Source of the DNA: Meghimatium bilineatum
Taxonomy: Eukaryota > Mollusca > Gastropoda > Stylommatophora > Philomycidae
DNA length: 64,000 nucleotides
Reading direction: 5' to 3'
Assembly (NCBI GenBank): GCA_034231615.1
Contig: CM067319.1
Coordinates: forward strand, 6,713,051-6,777,050
The position numbers and the translations under genes are program-made. Shown here piece after piece: positions 1-11,090 of the stretch (within the stretch, counting starts at the first letter, position 1; the number at the start of each line of letters is the position of its first letter). The notes under the pieces are model-generated. The model saw only the letters and a program-made list of their open reading frames with translations. It did no database searches and was not told where the DNA came from.

Positions 1-135
1 CTGTTTCTAATGTGATAATTCTAGCAAAAGTTTTGAAACACCAGTATGTGCTATTTGATTATGTCATCATTCAAGCAAAAACTAAATGTGATTTATTTGT
101 TATTTGATCAAGTCTATCCCATTACAAACTTTCAG

Positions 136-351
136 AATGTGGTTGTGGTGATCACAAGTCTCATGTCCTGGCTAATCCCTGACATTCCTGAATATCTGAG
201 GAGGCAGATCCACAGAGAGGCATACATCATAAATGAGATTGTCCTAGAAACGGAACTGATGAGAGCGCAGGGTAAAGACATCACAGGAGATGTGGAGTCT
301 TTCTTATCCCATAAACATGATGAATCAGACCTAAATGAAATAGTAATTTGA
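136..351 (+). CDS. anoctamin (TMEM16) C-terminal coding exon
   Basis: This is the last coding exon of a TMEM16-family protein. These are ten-helix membrane proteins acting as calcium-activated chloride channels or lipid scramblases. The exon opens after a pyrimidine-rich acceptor ending at 135 (ctttcag). It encodes 71 residues: the end of the last transmembrane helix, then the family signature SWLIPDIPEYLRRQIHREAY, then a charged cytoplasmic tail ending in TGA at 349-351. The W-(L/I)-IPD-(I/V)-P block followed by a basic amphipathic stretch is typical of the post-TM10 region of anoctamins. The paralogue cannot be assigned from this piece. All earlier exons must lie before the window. The frame also reads back to base 46, but the acceptor and the loss of similarity place the exon start at 136. 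It converges with GOPC. Confidence 0.85.
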   Translation, partial: NVVVVITSLMSWLIPDIPEYLRRQIHREAYIINEIVLETELMRAQGKDITGDVESFLSHKHDESDLNEIVI

Positions 352-438
352 TGGAATTTAGCGAGAACTTTTCTATCCTTTATTTTGTCTTTGTACCTTT
401 AGTTTAATATTTTTTTTTGTAAACAAAAAAAAACTATC

Positions 439-625
439 AGTACTGCATGTTTTCTATTGAGTTGCAAGAAGATTGTGGTTTTGTGACCGGTTTCCCCTGC
501 TGTAACCACCTCATGTACATAGTGGGATTTTTCATTCAGACAGAATTTATACTCCGACCTAAAACTCAGTCCTTACCAAGAGTCGAACCCTGGACCTCAC
601 AGTTCCGAGACCACACATTTGCATT
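439..625 (-). repeat. tRNA-derived SINE, family T, in the anoctamin 3' flank
   Basis: Read on the minus strand it has a B-box-like GGGTTCGACTC followed by TTGGTAAGGACTGAG, then a body ending near TGCAGTACTGA. The same order (box, GGTAAGGACTGGG, GTACATGA-GTGGA, CAATGCAGTATTGA) is seen at 2712-2935 on the plus strand. It begins about 90 bases after the anoctamin stop codon, so it may be part of the 3' UTR. Confidence 0.6.
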
Positions 626-639
626 TTATTATTGTGACA

Positions 640-1035
640 TGATAATTTCCTCATCCTGTCCCATGCTGTGTCCTTGGTGAAAACCTTTTGATTGAAACAT
701 CAATTTGTTTCCCTGTGTTTCTGTGATTCGCACAATTTCATTGTCAACATCAAAATTACATTTTTCCAAAACAGATGCAGTAACTTAAAGCTGGATGAAT
801 GGTATTTAGTACCAATGGGGTTCCATGTGTGCAATTTGATTTCACTATAATTTTTTTTATGTATCTGTCAAATTTAAAATAGTACAGGAAATACAACTAA
901 TGACTTTAGAATTTGTTCCCAAAATTCTCTAATTTCCCTTCAAAATCCTCCCTCTTCCAACTTTGTACTCAGGAACTCGCAGATTTTAAGATCCCCATAT
1001 TTACATAGGAGTACACAATTATTTTATTAGTGTAT
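640..1035. other. AT-rich spacer, no feature seen
   Basis: AT-rich unique-looking sequence downstream of the anoctamin exon. No ORF with family similarity and no clear AATAAA signal placed for the anoctamin transcript. Confidence 0.5.
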
Positions 1036-1210
1036 TTAACCCTTTCAAACCAGGGAAATCTTCAGGCTTCCTACCCAGAGCAAGGGGAATAACTCCGCAA
1101 AAATAAGAGGTGATTGTGCAAGAAAATTAATATAAAGTACAATTTGCAATCAATTATTTATAATTCAAAGTCCAATTAACAGATAAATGAAAGGGGCAAT
1201 GATCTGTGAA
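1036..1210. mobile_element. piggyBac-like terminus (fragment)
   Basis: TTAA at 1036-1039 is followed by CCCTTTCAAACCAGGG and then AAGGGGAATAACTCCGC. The two better piggyBac copies (ends at 16318 and 22555) have CCCTTTCCACAC or CCCTTTCACCCG in the same place, then AAGGGGCACAACTCC. A possible matching far end is AAAGGGTTAA at 3468-3477, but the terminal match there is only about 7 bases. Confidence 0.4.
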
Positions 1211-1660
1211 CATATCTTTGTGAATGTCATGTAAGAGAAGTTTACTTGTCATGTGACATGCGAGAGGGAAAAAAATGAGCACCATTTTCTTGTCGACTTC
1301 ATATATTTGTTGATAAATGTTCAAATGAAAAGCAGTTCACCAGTAGAAAACATCATTCTGTAACTTGTTTTGTTTGTTTGTTTTTCGTTCGCTCCATTGT
1401 AACCATCACGGATATCCGTGCGATTTCTGCCGGGAGCGTGATTACGTTGTGCCACCGTTATGCGCCTTGTAGGCCTAGCACATCCGATTTCGGCATGCCT
1501 TGACAATTCGGGTGGGCTATCCTTAGCCTGTGACAGCCTCTATATCTGTCTCCAGGCACGCGTAGTGGCGACTCTTCGCCCAGACGATTTTTGTTCTCGT
1601 CTGACTCGCACGAGGTGTTCCACTGTCTATGAACTTGCCTCGTGTAATTGGACGTGCTGT

Positions 1661-2075
1661 GCCCATTGGGTACTGAACCGTTTCTCATCCGTGAGCCTGG
1701 TTCCTTAAGGGGAAGAACTCAACAGAGGAGTTAGACCCTGGCTCTTTCGCCCTCTTAGCCGAGGTGTCGTTCACCGACATCGTGTATCCCTTGTCCAAGT
1801 TCGAGTCTCACACCACGCGTTTGAGAGCAAGGCGTTCTCGAGCTGAGCGTCCTTGTCCCAATAGCGCCTGAGCCCATCATGTACTGAACCCTTTCTCTCT
1901 TCAAATGTATTTCCGGTGTAGGAAAATCTGACAGTAGAGTTGGGCCAGGGCTAAATCGTTGTCCCATTTGTGCCTGAGCCCATCGGGTACTGAACACTTT
2001 CTCTTCGCGAGCATATTTCCGGTTTAGGAAGGCTCGACATAAGAGTTGGGTTAGGTCTTCTTGCTTTACCAAACG
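1661..2075. repeat. degenerate tandem repeat, about 106 bp period
   Basis: The block 'cccatygggtactgaac' recurs at about 1661, 1873 and 1978, followed each time by ctttctc, a (t/a)ttccggt-type stretch and a gagttg(g)-type stretch. The 212-base gap between the first two equals two periods, with a degraded unit near 1770. The segment is GC-richer than its surroundings. Just before it (about 1460-1500) is a scrap of short-element A (gcacatccgatttcggcatg). Confidence 0.5.
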
Positions 2076-2711
2076 CCAATGGATGGGTCTGGGTCTCTGC
2101 CTGTAAGGAACACAGGTAACTAGAAGCTCGTCTCGAGCTGACGGAGTTTGTAGTTCCCCTTTCCTAGGAACTTTTCACTTTCTATTTGCAGTTCGCGCTG
2201 TCCTCTAGCGCTGTTCTGCCCTTTCATTGTTTCATTGTACTCGGTATGAAATCTATTTGTCTCTCGCCATGCATCTACCTTTACGTGCATTTTACATTGG
2301 CCGCCCCTCCAATGTTCGGACTGGACTGACTTGCTTCACTGTATGTCGACAGTGTCGCTATATGTGGTGATGCTGGTGGTGTCTGAGATATTGTCTGTCT
2401 CTTGTGCAGTCAAATCTCTTTCCATCTGCTACCTCCACATTCTCGGACACGATCCCCAAATGATTTGGCCAGAATCAGCACGAGCTGCTGTATTTCTGTT
2501 TCCAGGGTGTTCCCTTTGCACCCCATTCTGTAACTTAACTACTCCAAACATATAAACCTGGTTCACATAAAGATAGCCATATATATATATCTGGTCAAAC
2601 AGGTTTTCAAAATGAATCTCAATTTCCTGAAAATTTTGATACTAGCATACACACACACTGGTTTCTTTTGTGTCTACTTCAAAGATCAACTTACATGGAA
2701 ATAGTGAAAGA

Positions 2712-2935
2712 ATGGTGGCGCATGGCTGAGAGGTTAGAAAGTTGGTCTCACACTAGTGAGGTCTAGAGTTCGATCCCCGGTAAGGACTGGGTTTTTTTCT
2801 GTCGGAGGGTAAATGAAAAAACTCACCCTGTACATGACGTGGAGACTGCAAAAGCATGCTGCCTTTATCACATAGCTATTCAATGCTCTTCCTGCAACTC
2901 CTTAACGGGAACAATGCAGTATTGACAGTTTTTTT
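2712..2935 (+). repeat. tRNA-derived SINE, family T
   Basis: A tRNA-like head is visible: A-box-like TGGCTGAGAGGTTAGAAAG at about 2722 and B-box GAGTTCGATCCCC at about 2768. A non-tRNA body (GGTAAGGACTGGG, CTGTACATGACGTGGAGA) follows, ending near CAATGCAGTATTGACAG. The inverted copy at 439-625 shares body and end. It is a likely RNA polymerase III-derived retroelement, not a functional tRNA, because the acceptor stem does not pair. Confidence 0.65.
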
Positions 2936-3574
2936 GTGTTTTTTTTACAGTGAAAGATAGGCCTAGTCATAACCAGAGTTATCTGGATATGGCGCTTATA
3001 TAACCAGATTTCTCATGAACTTTATCAATATTGACCAGCTCTGTTAATTATTCTCAATCATTACTAGGTCTATGATGTGCGAGGCGGTACATGTCATCAC
3101 TAGGCTTACGCTAAAGATGGACAATGGTTGTTACTTTCACTACTAAATACTGAACAAATTCCCCTTCACTGTCTGATTGATTCACATTCTCTAAGATTCC
3201 AGTTAAAATATTGCCTATCAACATCTACTGAATCATAAGTAGGTCCATTCTTATGAAGTTTTGATGAAATTTGAAGGTCAAATTTGATAACCCACGGCTC
3301 TTATATGACTGCTGTTAAAAACGTATGGAAAAATACACTGGAAGCTGCCATTACCGGTAATCACATCAGCTCTAAATTTAGTGTGTCTATGCGTAAGGCA
3401 ACTGTGGTGTACGGAGGGTGGATAAGAAGCGTATATATAGCGAGCAGATGCAAGCAGGTAGGTAGGGAAAGGGTTAATGAATTAATCTTTCATTAATTTA
3501 ACATTATACCTCTGTGGTGGACTCACACTCTTTCTCCTGTGCGTGGATATCTCTGATATAATAGACGTATTTGT
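2936..3574. other. spacer without recognised gene
   Basis: No supported gene. It contains a short GC-richer stretch (3290-3480) ending in AAAGGGTTAA, possibly a decayed piggyBac-type end. Confidence 0.4.
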
Positions 3575-3832
3575 GCATCTTTTTTCTAACTCCTACAGAT
3601 TAGCCGGGTATAATCCAGAAAACGAATGCGCTGTTGTGTTACAACTTGCTAACAATATCTGTGTATTACAGCCTGGCACATCCAACTTCAGCATGGCTTC
3701 TGGGTCATTTGACCCTCTATGAGATGGGACAGCTCCCTGAAAACCTCCTTAGCCTGCCTCTTACTACGTGCATGGCAAGTAAGTGTCACTAATCTTTGCT
3801 CCTCTTTCAGATCCCGGTAACACATGGGCAAA
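3575..3832 (-). repeat. short interspersed element A (decayed copy)
   Basis: It carries the A-family order read on plus: ctcctacagattag, gaatgcgctg, ctggcacatccaacttcagcatggc, ggtcatttgaccct, gggacagc, aacctccttag, tttgctcctctttcag. The sense strand (the one ending in GAA triplets) is minus; the tail is missing here. Confidence 0.6.
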
Positions 3833-4139
3833 AAGCAAATAAATATAATAAACACCAGCAAGAAATCAAGATAATATAGCATTTTAATACCCCCACTGTT
3901 TGCACATCAGTTCATGCAGAAAATCAATAATTAGTAACAACAAAAATGGAAAGAATATTATATAAATGCATAATCTTACAAAACATAATTGAAAGTTATG
4001 AGAAATGGGTAATAAAATTCTGGTACATTATAAAATTACCGGTAGATAAAAAAAACACAACAGATCACTGACTTGGCCTCAGATTGCACACATTGACAAC
4101 TTCTAATTATGTTTGTGGAAAAGTATGTTGTTCGTCCAT

Positions 4140-4330
4140 CACAAGTGATGATGACCATTTGTTACATCCACTTTTGAAAATTAAATTTTAGTTATGTCCT
4201 TGATTATGAGTTCGTAGATGGCTAATGAGCCCTATTCGAGCTGTAAATGTCCTTGGACAGTTTGGACATGGAATAACGACTGTAGACGGATCTTGGTCTA
4301 TCTTGTGGAAAAGTAATTCAATGCTGAACA
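4140..4330. repeat. dispersed repeat shared with 45.7 kb and 47.5 kb
   Basis: 'cacaagtgatgatg...ttgttacatccactttt' (4140-4182) recurs at about 45700-45735. 'atgagccctattcgagctgtaaa' with its downstream 'gacagtt..gac' context (4219-4300) recurs at about 47538-47620, next to LINE-E. It is probably LINE 3' or UTR sequence. Confidence 0.5.
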
Positions 4331-5103
4331 CTCTTGTACTGATACCTTTGCATTTATGGCGACCATATCACATGATCTTATTTATTGTTGGTTTTGCAAC
4401 ATTTATGAACATGTTCATTATTTAAGTTGGTTTAGATCCTCAGGCTTTTGATTTCTATGTGCAGTGGGATATATATCTTAAGTCCTGAAAGTTTACAATA
4501 TAAGTTCAGATGTGCAACATTGTTACAACAAAGGATATCACAGATTTGTGTGTTTCTTTTCTCCAATTGTCTGTGACATTGTTTATACTTGTAGTGGTTG
4601 GTTAGTCATCGGTTCATTGTGCACTGTATACATCCATAGGTGCTCCGATCTCCCCTGGAGTATATCCACAATTACACAACAACTGATAGCATTAGTTGTT
4701 CTACTTTGTTGGTTGATGAACATTCTTCTAAGTCTAGTGATACTCATTTCTTGCCGCTCCACATTTTTTAAGTTGCTTGTTTATTTTAGAAGAGGAATCA
4801 TCAACCTTATAAATTTCATTTGTTGATGCTATTTCTTATATTTGTATGTCAATTGTTCTACAACAAAACAATGTATTCAAGTTGCATGGCACAACATCGT
4901 TTTAGTCACTCTTCTAATTAGGTGGGAATGGGTTAACAGTTCAGATACCCCCCCCCCCCCCAATATTATGACAATGGAGTATACTTAGCACTACAGCACT
5001 TGTGATAGAACCAACATCAATTTATTTCTTTTCACCTCTTTCTCTCCCTCAAGTTTGGTATGCCAAGACAATTATATGGGGGACTAGGAACAACATTAGA
5101 CAT
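4331..5103. other. spacer; contains a poly-C run
   Basis: No gene recognised. A homopolymer run of C lies at about 4950-4962. Open frames here are short and show no family motifs. Confidence 0.4.
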
Positions 5104-5367
5104 ACAGGTCTATACCATCAAACATTGGGCATGCAGGTCTATGCCATCAAACATTGGGCATGCAAGTCTATACCATCAAACATTGGGCATGCAAGTCTAT
5201 ACCATCAAACATTGGACATGCAAGTCTATGCCATCAAACATTGGGCATGCAAGTCTATGCCATCAAACATTGGGCATGCAAGTCTATGCCATCAAACATT
5301 GGGCATGCAAGTCTATACCATCAAACATTGGGCATGCAAGTCTATACCATCAAACATTGGACTTCAA
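5104..5367. repeat. minisatellite, 29-bp unit, about 9 copies
   Basis: Unit gggcatgcaagtctatrcca + tcaaacatt, repeated head to tail with single-base variants (tatgcc/tatacc, ggcatg/gacatg). 29 is not a multiple of 3, so all three forward frames stay open and give spurious repetitive ORFs. Confidence 0.9.
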
Positions 5368-5482
5368 ATCACTTCTTTAATAGTTACAATTGATAAATTG
5401 ATTCATTATAAATACATGGCTTAAAATATATATAATCAGAGTATGATTTAATTCATGCAGAAGGAAGACATTCTTTCAGTAC

Positions 5483-5935
5483 CAATTGTAGATTTATCAA
5501 TCTTAGTACATGGATACAATTGTAGATTTATCAATCTTAGTACATGGATACAATTGTAGATTTATCAATCTTAGTACATGGATACAATTGTAGATTTATC
5601 AATCTTAGTACATGGATACAATTGTAGTCAATCTTAGTACATTGATACAATTGTAGATTTATCAATCTTAGTACATTGATACAATTGTAGATTTATCAAT
5701 CTTAGTACATTGATACTATTGTAGATTTATCAATCTTAGTACATTGATACAATTGTAGATTTATCAATCTTAGTACATGGATACAATTGTAGATTTATCA
5801 ATCTTAGTACATGGATACAATTGTGGTCAATCTTAGTACATGGATACAATTGTAGATTTATCAATCTTAGTACATGGATACAATTGTGGTCAATCTTAGT
5901 ACATGGATACAATTGTGGTCAATCTCAGTACATTG
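5483..5935. repeat. minisatellite, 34-bp unit with short variants
   Basis: Unit caattgtagatttatcaatc + ttagtacatggata, about 14 copies. Some units lack 'agatttat' (the ttgtggtcaatc variant). Single stray monomers sit outside the array at about 6168-6196 and 6271-6296. Confidence 0.9.
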
Positions 5936-6782
5936 TAATCCTGTTAGAGCGTGTTCTTTTATAACAAATTTCCCTATATAACAACACATTTCAAAATCCC
6001 CAATTATATTTATTCTACTGTATAGAAAGAGAATTTCTATTATGACAAATTTTTTTGTCCCACCGGACCAAGTTGTTATAACGGGATTCCACTATAGCAA
6101 AATTGTTATTTCATGAATATTTCCTCTGTTGGGGCCAATTTATTAAACAGGGATTAATTCCACTGCACATGGATACAATTGTAGATTTATCAATCAATTA
6201 CCAGGCTCAGTGGCATAGGCAATTATGTTTCTCCACATCTCCCTGTCTCATATAGACTTATCACCAATATATGGATACAATTGTAGATTTATCATTAACA
6301 CAACAATATTCATAAATTCTACATGTTCCATATATATATATGACAGTTCCAGTTAGTCTGCATTATATTCCTACTAGACGTCACATTTGTATAGTATATA
6401 AACCAGCATGTCATCAAGTTTTTCCTGTCGCAGACTCCTTTAAATATTTTGTTCAGACCCTCAAAATATCTGTCCATTTATCTTCTCACTGTAAATGTAA
6501 ATTCATTTTATTTTACATGTTAAACATCAAATATAAATTACTCCTGCGGTTCATCCAGAAAGTAGGGCACCAACCTGCATGAGCTGGGAAGAACGAGGAA
6601 TGGCACATTCTCTACTGAGTAAGTGCAGTAAGCAACGCTAGTGAGGCAGATTCTGATAAATCACCAGCTAGGCAGCTGAGCACTTATAGGAAACCGTGTG
6701 CTATGTCGCTGGTTCATAACTCGTTACCTTTAGATAATAAGAACAAACACTGCACCTGTGTACACAATTTGATAGTAATTCT

Positions 6783-6912
6783 TCTGCTTTTATTCTCACA
6801 CTCCTGCAGATTTGCAGGATGTAGTCTGGAGAATCGATTACGTTGTGTCATGTTTTACAGCTTTGCTGTTATATCTGCGCCTTTTGGTCTGAAACATCCA
6901 ACTTCAGCATGA
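6783..6912 (-). repeat. short interspersed element A (truncated)
   Basis: On plus: ctcacactcctgcagatt, aggatgtagtctggagaatc, gtgtcatgttttacagc, atctgcgccttttggtc, catccaacttcagcatg. It stops after the middle of the A consensus, so the sense 5' part is missing. Confidence 0.7.
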
Positions 6913-7189
6913 ATAATAATTCAAGCATATTATATTTAAAACATTAGTTTTTCAACTCCTGTTCAGTTTTTAGGCTGCACTTGTATATTTGGTAGCATGA
7001 TCACTATGACTTTCAATGTGTTTTAAACCGTGACAGAGTTTGCGTGACAGAGTTTGCGCAGGTTTAGATTATCAGTCTCATTAACATTTTCACTACCACA
7101 GCCTACCTCTATTTTGAATCATAATCTAATATGGCAGCATTGTTTTTTGGATCGAATGCAGATAATTGGAAATAGTCATGTGACATATT

Positions 7190-7935
7190 CTTTCCACAAT
7201 GTTGTCTTCCCAATGAACTCTCTAAACCCCTCATCGTCTTGAGCAATGCGGCTTGCATTTTCCAATGATGTATTCATGTTATCTTTAATGTCGTCAACCC
7301 ATACTCTTCTTGGTCTGCCCTTTCTCCTCTTCCCAGGTACTCTGTCCTCCATTATTTGTCTTTCTAAACAGTTGTGTCTCTTTTGACCAAACAGGTGTAG
7401 TTTTCGTTTTGTTATTGTGTTTAGTAACTAACATTCTGGAATTTTCAATGTGTTTATAATATCTGATTTTCTCTTTTTTTTCTTCCATGATATTCTAAGT
7501 ATCTTTCTTTAGCATTTCATCTCAATGGCATTGATCTTCTTTGCCGCTGTTTTACTTAGAGTCCATGTTTCGCAGCCGTATGTTGCAACAGGAAAAATAA
7601 AAGTTCATAACATTAGCAATTTCATTTCTATTTTGTTGTTTTTCCATATGTTTTTCAGCCGTGTTATTTTACAATAAGCCATTGCCAATCTCTTCCTTAT
7701 TTCCACCATGCAGTCTCCTGCACCGTTGATGTTTGTTCCTAAGTATTCAAATTTATCCACACATGCTATCTTGGTATTGTCTATTCTGATTTTTGGTTAT
7801 TGTGTTGTTATATCTGTTGACACGATTTTTGTTTTTTGAGTGTTCAAATACAAGTTTTGTGATTCACTATATTTCTTTGTGTTCTTGATTAGCTGTTCCA
7901 ATCCCTTTATATCATTTGAATAAGAACTGTGTTGT
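7190..7935 (-). mobile_element. LINE-C fragment (RT C-terminus and 3' end)
   Basis: The minus strand encodes, with frameshifts, the end of a non-LTR reverse transcriptase. The motif E region (FEYLGTNINGAG, around 7720-7750) is followed by [25 protein letters not shown] and RKILRISW, then a Lys/Arg-rich tail (GKRRKGRPRRVWVDD). The 3' flank (gaca-tattctttccacaatgttgtcttc) recurs at 26.16 and 36.56 kb. This is a 5'-truncated dead copy. Confidence 0.75.
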
Positions 7936-8001
7936 AATTGGAGATTAAATATGATAAAACAGAGTCCCGAGTGACTTATTCAGACTTCTTAGCAAGTCAT
8001 C

Positions 8002-8430
8002 ATCATTATCAGGTGCCATGCCGGCTGGCGTAGGCGGTCATGGCTCTCCACAGCTCTCTGTCCACAGTATTATGTATCAAGGTCGTTGTTTCTCTGCTGT
8101 GCCAGGTTGTCAAATTGTCTAATATTTTTCTCACGTGGTCGCCCTCTGTCTCTGTTGCCTTCAATTTTGCCTGTTGTGACTATGTTCTCCAAACCTGCCT
8201 GTCTCATGAAGTGGTCAAAAAAGGAAGATTGTCTTTTTTCTTATATTATTGATTAAGGTCCGTTTCGCATTTGACGCTTTCAACACCTCTACATTAGTTT
8301 TTCTGGCAGTCCATGGTATTCTCAGCATTCTTCTATAGAACCACATCTCTATTGCCTCTAATTTCCCACTTTCCTGTTTGTTTATTGTCCAAGACTCACA
8401 TCCACATGTTAGCAAGTAACAATGATAAAA
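8002..8430 (-). mobile_element. LINE-B 3' fragment
   Basis: The minus strand encodes CGCESWTINKQESGKLEAIE, MWFYRRMLRIPWTARKTNVE and so on, the C-terminal end of an RTE-like LINE polyprotein. The element ends in a (TGA)n-type tail (catcatcat on plus at 8000). Near-identical segments are at 43.4-43.85 kb (+) and 46.07-46.47 kb (-). Confidence 0.8.
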
Positions 8431-9463
8431 AGGACTTGGAATCAGATACAGAAATCGACTATGATTCAAGTAATGATTGTCACAGGTTTGATATAAGTTA
8501 ATTCTGTGGTTTCAGGAGCAAATGATAGATACCCACTTTGGAAACAGGAGCATGACACTGCCATTGCTAGATAAATCATAAAACAATTGCAAATACAATC
8601 TTTTCAATAAAAGCTTTAGATAAACATTTTATAGAAGCTTATACTTGTCTTGTCCTCTTAAAGTTTCAGTGCTAATGTTATTGATTGATTTTTTCAATGA
8701 TTTTTGAAATTTATCACATGCAAAACTCATCATGCCTAAAACAATGGCATTGAAGTGGGAAAGATTTGGATTTAAAAGTTGTGGCAGCAAATTTGTTACC
8801 CCTCTGTCACTGATGTTGCCAGCTATAACAATAAATGATTGTTTGAGAACCCCATGAATTATGAGCAATTAGTTCTCACTTCTTATGTGCTGTGAGATGG
8901 TTTTTCTGAGTTTTCTTTCATACCCAGGAGACTTCAGCTTTCGGCTTAGTGCAATGCTTATTGAAGGAGCCTTCTACTCCATAAATGAGGGGGTCCATAA
9001 ATGATACAATATTTTACCTGAACACTGCAGAAAAAAAGCCAATGTTACTTGGTTTATTGACTAGAATGTGTAAAGAGATAGTCTTATCATAGCAGCTGCT
9101 ACGTTTCTCAATAGCATGATCAGAAGTGGTGGACTGATTTCACAATACCGGAATTTTCTCATATATAGTCTGGCTCTCAACAGAGCAACATGCCGACAAT
9201 ATATGAAAAGCTTGAATCCACAGCAAAGCCATAACACAAGCAAGGAAACTCAGAGAAATTTATAAATGTCAATGGTTTGTATAAATAATTCTTATTAAAC
9301 ATTTCTTCATACAATCGGTCAGAAGGCAGCAGATGGAATTTCATCCAGGTGGCACCCATTTACCACACAATTGACTAAGCTGTGAAGTGAATTCCATTTG
9401 AATGGAATGGTTAACTTGGCTCAAATCCTATTTATTTATTTTTATAACTCATCATAACTCCTC
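8431..9463. other. spacer, no gene recognised
   Basis: AT-rich. Two short minus-strand frames (9061-9359) lack recognisable domains. Nothing supportable seen. Confidence 0.4.
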
Positions 9464-9573
9464 TTAGCCCTTTAGCTGTTAAATTCTTTCCTCAATGACT
9501 TTCACTCTGTGTTTAATCCCTCTCTAGTCTTACAAAATAAGAGATTTCAAGGTACTAGCAGCTAAAGGGTTAA
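9464..9573. mobile_element. 102-bp TTAA-type miniature element
   Basis: The element 9468-9569 begins CCCTTTAGCTG and ends CAGCTAAAGGG, a perfect 11-base terminal inverted repeat. It is flanked by TTAG (9464-9467) and TTAA (9570-9573), a piggyBac-type target duplication with one substitution. The same TIR bounds the larger element at 18795-19409. Confidence 0.7.
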
Positions 9574-9602
9574 TTGAATTATTCATTTAATACTTCTTCA
9601 GC

Positions 9603-9755
9603 ATTCATTCTCAAACTCCAGATGGATCTCTCTTATAGCAGGACAATGGTCCTACTAGATTTCCAGTAAGATATAGTCCAGAGAATGAAAATGTGTTGTG
9701 TTGCTGTTTTAATTGTGCCAATGGCCCAACACATCCATCTTCTGTTGGATTTAAT
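9603..9755 (-). repeat. short interspersed element B
   Basis: On plus: cattctcaaactccagatgg, tctcttatagcaggacaatg, ctactagatttccag, gatatagtccagagaatg, caatggcccaacacatcc. The 3' tail (ttcttc) is at the left, so the sense strand is minus. Confidence 0.75.
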
Positions 9756-9819
9756 ACAATCAAGTGCATTCCCAGATAAACATTACGGTAATCCTTTGTA
9801 GGTGTTTATTAAGTTGCAC

Positions 9820-10480
9820 AGTGTTGTTCAAAGCCTAAATATTGTTGTATGATATTTGTGGTGCAGTCTATTTATGCTGTCATGTGGATTTGGTTGGGAC
9901 ATGTCTGCATATTGCACTCTTTCTTTTGAGCCAGTGACCCAGCGGTCTATGCACTGTTGCTTACAGTTGTTGCAGATAATGTATTTAGCTGTTCTAAGGT
10001 TTGTGAAAATTCCTGGTTGGGGCATACATGTTCCCTTTTTTGCCAGTGTATCAGCACTTTCATTTCTGCTGATACCTGTGTGGAATGGTACCCACTGTAG
10101 TGTAGTATTGATGCCATAGTATGTATGTAACTTGAAGTATGTTGCTTATGGTTTTCTCCGCTGTTTGATTCCATTTTTCGATGGCTTGTAGAGCAGACAG
10201 GGAGTCTGTGAATATTACTAGGTTCTTTAGACGTGCATCATTTTTGTATTTGTTGGTGATAAATGAGTGTTTCTGATATTGCTTTCACCTCTGAATCATA
10301 GTTTCTACAGAACTCTCAACAAGGAGCAGATAACTCTATTGATGTTTTGTCAGGGAGGACTATGAGAGAGCAATATCCTGCATTGATGGTGGCTTTGTAG
10401 GCTGCCCCATCTGTGTATGCTTGGATCAAGTCCCTTGGGTAGGAGTTGATAGTCTCTAGTGCAATGTGTGATACAGCACG
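9820..10480 (-). mobile_element. LINE fragment with RNase H domain
   Basis: The minus strand encodes, with breaks, an RNase H fold of the I/Nimb/Jockey type: AYTDGAAYKATINAGYCS (first Asp, near 10410), a glutamate strand (SEVKAIS), NLVIFTDSLSALQAIEKW (third Asp, near 10200) and later a WVP-like helix region. It is diverged from the LINE at 23-26 kb, and reading through needs frameshifts. It is a pseudogene copy. Confidence 0.65.
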
Positions 10481-10799
10481 GAATTAGTATTATTTTCGGA
10501 AAAAATCTGTTCTTTTGTGAGACAAATGTACATGAAAGGTTTCTACATCTCCATAATATAAAGAAACATTATGCTTGTAAATCTAAGAATATAGAGTAAA
10601 AAGTAATAATACATTCAAATTGATGACCGCTAGAATATGGTGGGCAACTTGGTTGGGGGAATTCACATAACATTTTCCAGCCCAGCACTGCTGATTTTTA
10701 CAAATGTACCCCCACCCCCATGCAAGGACTTCAGTGAGAAATTAGATCTTTTACTGAGATTCTTTACTGAGCTATATTAAAACTAAAAGAAGACGCAAA

Positions 10800-10930
10800 G
10801 GATTGACTTCATTGTACTCAGGTTTTCCCATATGTACTCTATCACTCTCAATGAAACGGCACGCTGCCTGCCAACTCATGGCATGTAACTCAAGTAACTT
10901 CAAGAGATAATCCTTGGCAATCTCACATTC
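10800..10930 (-). repeat. SINE family V body
   Basis: The block 'gtaacttcaagagataatcc', preceded by 'cggcacgctgcctgccaactc' and 'cccatatgtactctatcac', matches segments at 55766-55935 (inverted), 29085-29235 and 60725-60865. At the last two a tRNA-like head is visible. Confidence 0.5.
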
Positions 10931-10949
10931 GCCGTGACAGATATGTCAG

Positions 10950-11090
10950 GCCATCTGTGCAAATAAAATGGCGACACAACTCAATTCCATTTTCTGGACT
11001 ACATCCTGCTAGAAATCTAGTATGGTTATGGTCCTTACTACAAGAGGCATCCAGCGGGAGTTTGAGAATGAATGCTGAAGAAGAACAATC
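10950..11090 (+). repeat. short interspersed element B
   Basis: Sense strand on plus: aaaatggcgacacaactc, tctggactacatcctgctag, aaatctagtatgg, ctacaagaggcatccagcgg, gagtttgagaatgaatgctg, then aagaagaac as the tail. Confidence 0.75.

Noticed and set aside
1460..2100. Ribosomal RNA fragment suggested by higher GC content
   Set aside because: No rRNA signature seen; the segment is a degenerate 106-bp tandem repeat.
2712..2790. Functional tRNA gene
   Set aside because: A and B boxes are present, but acceptor and anticodon stems do not pair and a SINE body follows; copy at 439-625.
5002..5424. Long repetitive ORFs in all three plus frames (PSNIGHASLYHQTLGMQ-like)
   Set aside because: Produced by the 29-bp minisatellite, which has no stops in any forward frame; no start context, splice signal or domain.
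5104..5935. CRISPR-like repeat arrays
   Set aside because: Units are contiguous tandem copies without unique spacers, in an animal genome; minisatellites.
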